A stretch of 64,000 nucleotides of DNA, from contig NZ_PKQP01000005.1 of assembly GCF_002887735.1 (NCBI RefSeq), positions 62,001 through 126,000 on the forward strand, given 5' to 3'. Position numbers and translations under genes: made by a program. Shown in pieces: positions 61,902 through 64,000 of the stretch. Below the pieces are notes generated by a model. That model searched no databases. It worked only from the letters and a program-made list of their open reading frames with translations, and had not been told where the DNA came from. The first letter of the stretch is position 1; each line of letters opens with the position of its first letter. This DNA is from Stenotrophomonas bentonitica. GTDB taxonomy: Bacteria; Pseudomonadota; Gammaproteobacteria; Xanthomonadales; Xanthomonadaceae.

Positions 61902-61943
61902 GGGCGCGATTGCGGGCTGCGTATGCTGACCCACGGTCGGCAG

Positions 61944-62219
61944 CTACGCCTGATACTGGCTTCTTGCGTTGGCGATCACGGCTTTGACCCGTTCGCGGTC
62001 CGTATGTCGTGAGATGGCCTGTGCGCCCAGGGCGATCGCCTGCAGGCGCAGCGGGGCGGGCACGTCGTAGTGCGCGCCGCTGCGGCGGTTCTGGAACGCC
62101 CGCCGTGGAATCCCGAGCTGCGCCGCCATGGCGTGCAGCTCGGGCAGGGTGTCGGCCATCAGATGCGCCCAGCGCTCGCCGCGCCAGGGATGTACCGCAT
62201 CGTCGATATAGACCGTCAC
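61944..62219 (-). CDS. DUF4031 domain protein
   Basis: A 91-residue protein: MTVYIDDAVHPWRGERWAHL, then ADTLPELHAMA and AHYDVPAPLRLQAIALGA, the DUF4031 pattern. Function unknown. Lies 14 bp downstream of the acidic-tail gene, same strand. Confidence 0.9.
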   Translation of the reverse strand: MTVYIDDAVHPWRGERWAHLMADTLPELHAMAAQLGIPRRAFQNRRSGAHYDVPAPLRLQAIALGAQAISRHTDRERVKAVIANARSQYQA

Positions 62220-62233
62220 CGGATCGCCGTGGC

Positions 62234-62755
62234 TCAGGCCTGCGGCTTGTCGTCGCTGGCGGCCGGGGCGGCGTCGGCGGCGGCATCGGTGCCGGCCTCG
62301 TCTGCCACCTTGGCGTCGTCGCCGGCGTCGGCAGCGGTTTCGGCGTCTTCGCCTTCCTCGCCTTCCTCGCCTTCCACACCTTCAAACTCGGAGACCAGCT
62401 GGGCCAGGTACTCGTCGGCGGTCTTGCCTTCGTCGGCGGCCAGGTCGTCGATCAGCTGCTGCAGCTGGGTCGAGTACTCCAGGTTGACCTTGCGACCTTC
62501 CTTTTCCTGGACGTTGGACAGGTGCTTGAGCATGGCCAGCATCGGCACCGGGTTGTCGGCGTTGCCCATGGTCTGGCCGCCGATGGCCAGCAGCCACTCG
62601 GTGCCCTGCAGGCCGATCGCGGCGACGACCTGGCCTTCTTCGTTGGTCAGCACGGCATGGTTCTGCACCGGCTGCTGGGCGTTGAGGCGGTTGATCGGGC
62701 GCTTGGGCTGCTGCTTCTTGCGCTTGTCGCGCTTGGCCTTGGACTGCTTGGACAT
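62234..62755 (-). CDS. Hypothetical protein with basic N- and acidic C-terminus
   Basis: A 173-residue protein: basic N-terminal tail (SKQSKAKRDKRKKQQPKRP), a central domain (VAAIGLQGTEWLLAIGG), and an acidic Ala/Asp/Glu tail (EGVEGEEGEEGEDAETAADAG). The tails suggest nucleic-acid or chaperone-type interaction. No family recognised. Immediately upstream of the DUF4031 gene. Confidence 0.75.
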   Translation of the reverse strand: MSKQSKAKRDKRKKQQPKRPINRLNAQQPVQNHAVLTNEEGQVVAAIGLQGTEWLLAIGGQTMGNADNPVPMLAMLKHLSNVQEKEGRKVNLEYSTQLQQLIDDLAADEGKTADEYLAQLVSEFEGVEGEEGEEGEDAETAADAGDDAKVADEAGTDAAADAAPAASDDKPQA

Positions 62756-62789
62756 GGGTGCGGTCTATCTACAAAAGGAAAGACCCATT

Positions 62790-62816
62790 GTAGTGCCGGC
62801 CGCTGGCCGGCTCCAC
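62790..62816 (+). repeat. REP palindrome
   Basis: GTAGTGCCGGCCGCTGGCC-type hairpin, the same class as the element at 2295-2318 but in the opposite orientation. Confidence 0.8.
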
Positions 62817-62858
62817 GGATTCCCTGAACTCCCTCTGCTGCTGCCTTCGTCGCGCCCC

Positions 62859-63806
62859 TTAAGGCGCGACAGCCGGCGCGAGCGTCGCCTGGATATCGGC
62901 GTCGGCAGCGGTGGGCGACAGCGCCACTTCCTGCCCGGCGCCGGCCAAGGCCGCCGCTTCGGCTGCCTTGGTCATCACCACGATGCTGATCCGGCGGTTG
63001 ATGGGGTTGTCCGGCTGCGTGCGGTCGAACAGCACCGAGGAGGACAGCCCGACCACCCGGGTTACCTTGTCCTCGGTCATGCCGCCATCAAGCAGCGCCC
63101 GCCGGGCGGCATTGGCGCGATCGGCGCTGAGCTCCCAGTTGCTGTAGCCGTGGGCCGCGTTGTAGGCGGTGATATCGGTATGGCCGGTGATGCTGATCCG
63201 GTTCGGCACGTGGTTGATGAACTGCGACAGCTCGCGAAGGATCGCGCGCGTGTAGGGCTTGAGCGAGGCGCTGCCCATGTCGAACATCGGCCGGTTCTGC
63301 TTGTCCACGATCTGGATGCGCAGCCCTTCCGGAGTGAGGTCGAGCAGCAGCTGATCCTTGAACGGTTCCAGCGCCTGGCTCTTGCTGATCGCTTCTTCCA
63401 GCTCCTGCTTGAGCGCTTCAAGCTGGCGTTTTTCGCGCTCGCGCTCGTCCTGCTGCGGCACGGGCCGGGAGGCCTGCTGGTTCTGGAAGGGATCGTTGCT
63501 GTTGCCGCGCGAGATGTCGGTGGCGCCGCCCAGCTTGATCATCGAGGTGCTGGCGCCGCCCGGTCCGGCCATGCCCGGGGCCGGGGTGGAGCTGCTGCCG
63601 GCCAGCGGGCTGGGGTTGCGGAAGTATTCGGAGATCGCCGCGCGCTCGGGCTTGCTGGTGGCGGCCATCAGCCACAGCACCAGGAAGAAGGCCATCATCG
63701 CGGTCACGAAGTCGGCGTAGGCCACTTTCCAGGCACCGCCATGGTGCGCGGCATGACCGGCTTTCTTGACCCGGCGGACGATGACGGTGGGTTTGGTCTC
63801 GGCCAT
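62859..63806 (-). CDS. motB: Flagellar motor stator protein MotB
   Basis: A 315-residue stator subunit. One membrane helix (FVTAMMAFFLVLWLMA) carries the proton-binding Asp32 in YADFVTAMM, the same position as in Escherichia coli. A plug/linker is Pro- and Gln-rich, and the C-terminal OmpA-like domain (about 200-290; ISITGHTDITAYNAAHGYSNWELSADRANAARRAL) binds peptidoglycan. It couples with MotA, whose gene ends 9 bp upstream, to drive flagellar rotation. Confidence 0.95.
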   Translation of the reverse strand: MAETKPTVIVRRVKKAGHAAHHGGAWKVAYADFVTAMMAFFLVLWLMAATSKPERAAISEYFRNPSPLAGSSSTPAPGMAGPGGASTSMIKLGGATDISRGNSNDPFQNQQASRPVPQQDEREREKRQLEALKQELEEAISKSQALEPFKDQLLLDLTPEGLRIQIVDKQNRPMFDMGSASLKPYTRAILRELSQFINHVPNRISITGHTDITAYNAAHGYSNWELSADRANAARRALLDGGMTEDKVTRVVGLSSSVLFDRTQPDNPINRRISIVVMTKAAEAAALAGAGQEVALSPTAADADIQATLAPAVAP

Positions 63807-63815
63807 GGCGCTGCC

Positions 63816-64000
63816 TTACTTGACCGTCTTGAGGTGCTGTTCGAACTCGCTGAAGCCCGGGCGCACGTTGGACGGCAGGGTCTTGCGGGCGAATTCCAGG
63901 GCGATCTTCGGGTTGTAGCCGCGCAGGCAGGCCAGCAGGGCGGTCTTGACCGATTCGTAGATGCGTGCGTCCTGTTCGGCGCGCGCTTCCACGGCCGAGG
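63816..64000 (-). CDS. motA: Flagellar motor stator protein MotA (C-terminal part only)
   Basis: The minus strand is open from the window edge to TAA at 63816-63818 and encodes the last 60 or so residues, RIYESVKTALLACLRGYNPKIALEFARKTLPSN, then a charged tail ending in LKTVK. This fits the MotA C-terminus. Co-transcribed with motB (9 bp gap). The rest lies outside the window. Confidence 0.9.
   Translation of the reverse strand, partial: SAVEARAEQDARIYESVKTALLACLRGYNPKIALEFARKTLPSNVRPGFSEFEQHLKTVK

Overview
The window is a high-GC gammaproteobacterial chromosome segment, almost certainly Stenotrophomonas or a close Xanthomonadaceae relative. The evidence is an aceE of the homodimeric E1 type standing alone, GTAG-headed REP palindromes of the kind seen in Stenotrophomonas together with a RAYT transposase, a MotAB pair, and many Xanthomonadaceae-type genes (ELM1-like glycosyltransferase, DUF3297, DUF4031, DODA dioxygenase, M13/M28 peptidases).

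Layout. 1-7.4 kb is core: ELM1-like protein, RutE-like nitroreductase, YceI lipoprotein, a YqjI/YqjH-like PadR repressor with a siderophore-interacting reductase and two palindromic operators, then aceE with a strong terminator. 7.4-21.4 kb is a foreign, visibly lower-GC island. It holds an eight-gene, tightly packed minus-strand operon (C5 cytosine methyltransferase, ankyrin-sigma70 fusion, MORC-like GHKL ATPase, Z1 helicase-like ATPase, PD-(D/E)XK protein, AIPR protein, DGQHR-like protein, putative HEPN protein) and a divergent vsr. An eroded IS3 orfA fragment follows at 21.6-21.8 kb. 22.2-33.6 kb mixes core and accessory genes: YncE-like propeller, alpha/beta hydrolase, methyltransferase, SH3 protein, RAYT, a Zur-box-controlled merC-like/ZigA-like zinc pair, ABC-F ATPase and a LysR regulator. 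33.6-42.3 kb holds an MFS exporter, polysaccharide deacetylase, an EAL phosphodiesterase, an amino-acid permease, a lytic transglycosylase and an NHL-M23 fusion. 42.3-45.4 kb is an ECF42-type sigma operon with DGPF and VOC proteins. 45.5-64 kb holds an M28 peptidase, a REP cluster, a LytS/LytTR two-component pair, a DUF2236 protein, an M13 peptidase, a large PAS-EAL protein, a LysR/DODA pair, a Na+/H+ antiporter, small conserved proteins and motB-motA.

The most exciting part is the island. MORC ATPase, Z1, AIPR, PD-(D/E)XK and C5 methylase combinations are known as a class of predicted restriction-modification systems. Here the operon also encodes a complete RpoD-like sigma factor (regions 1.2 to 4) whose N-terminus is an ankyrin segment instead of region 1.1. 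It ends with two lower-GC genes, a DGQHR-like protein and a protein with a textbook HEPN RNase motif. This suggests a DNA-modification defence system with its own transcription-programming subunit and a possible RNase effector arm.

Regulation visible in the sequence: paired PadR operators abutting padR, a Zur box between divergent zinc genes, an ECF42-like -35 element before the DGPF gene, and palindromes between the LysR and DODA genes. No tRNA, rRNA or CRISPR array was seen.
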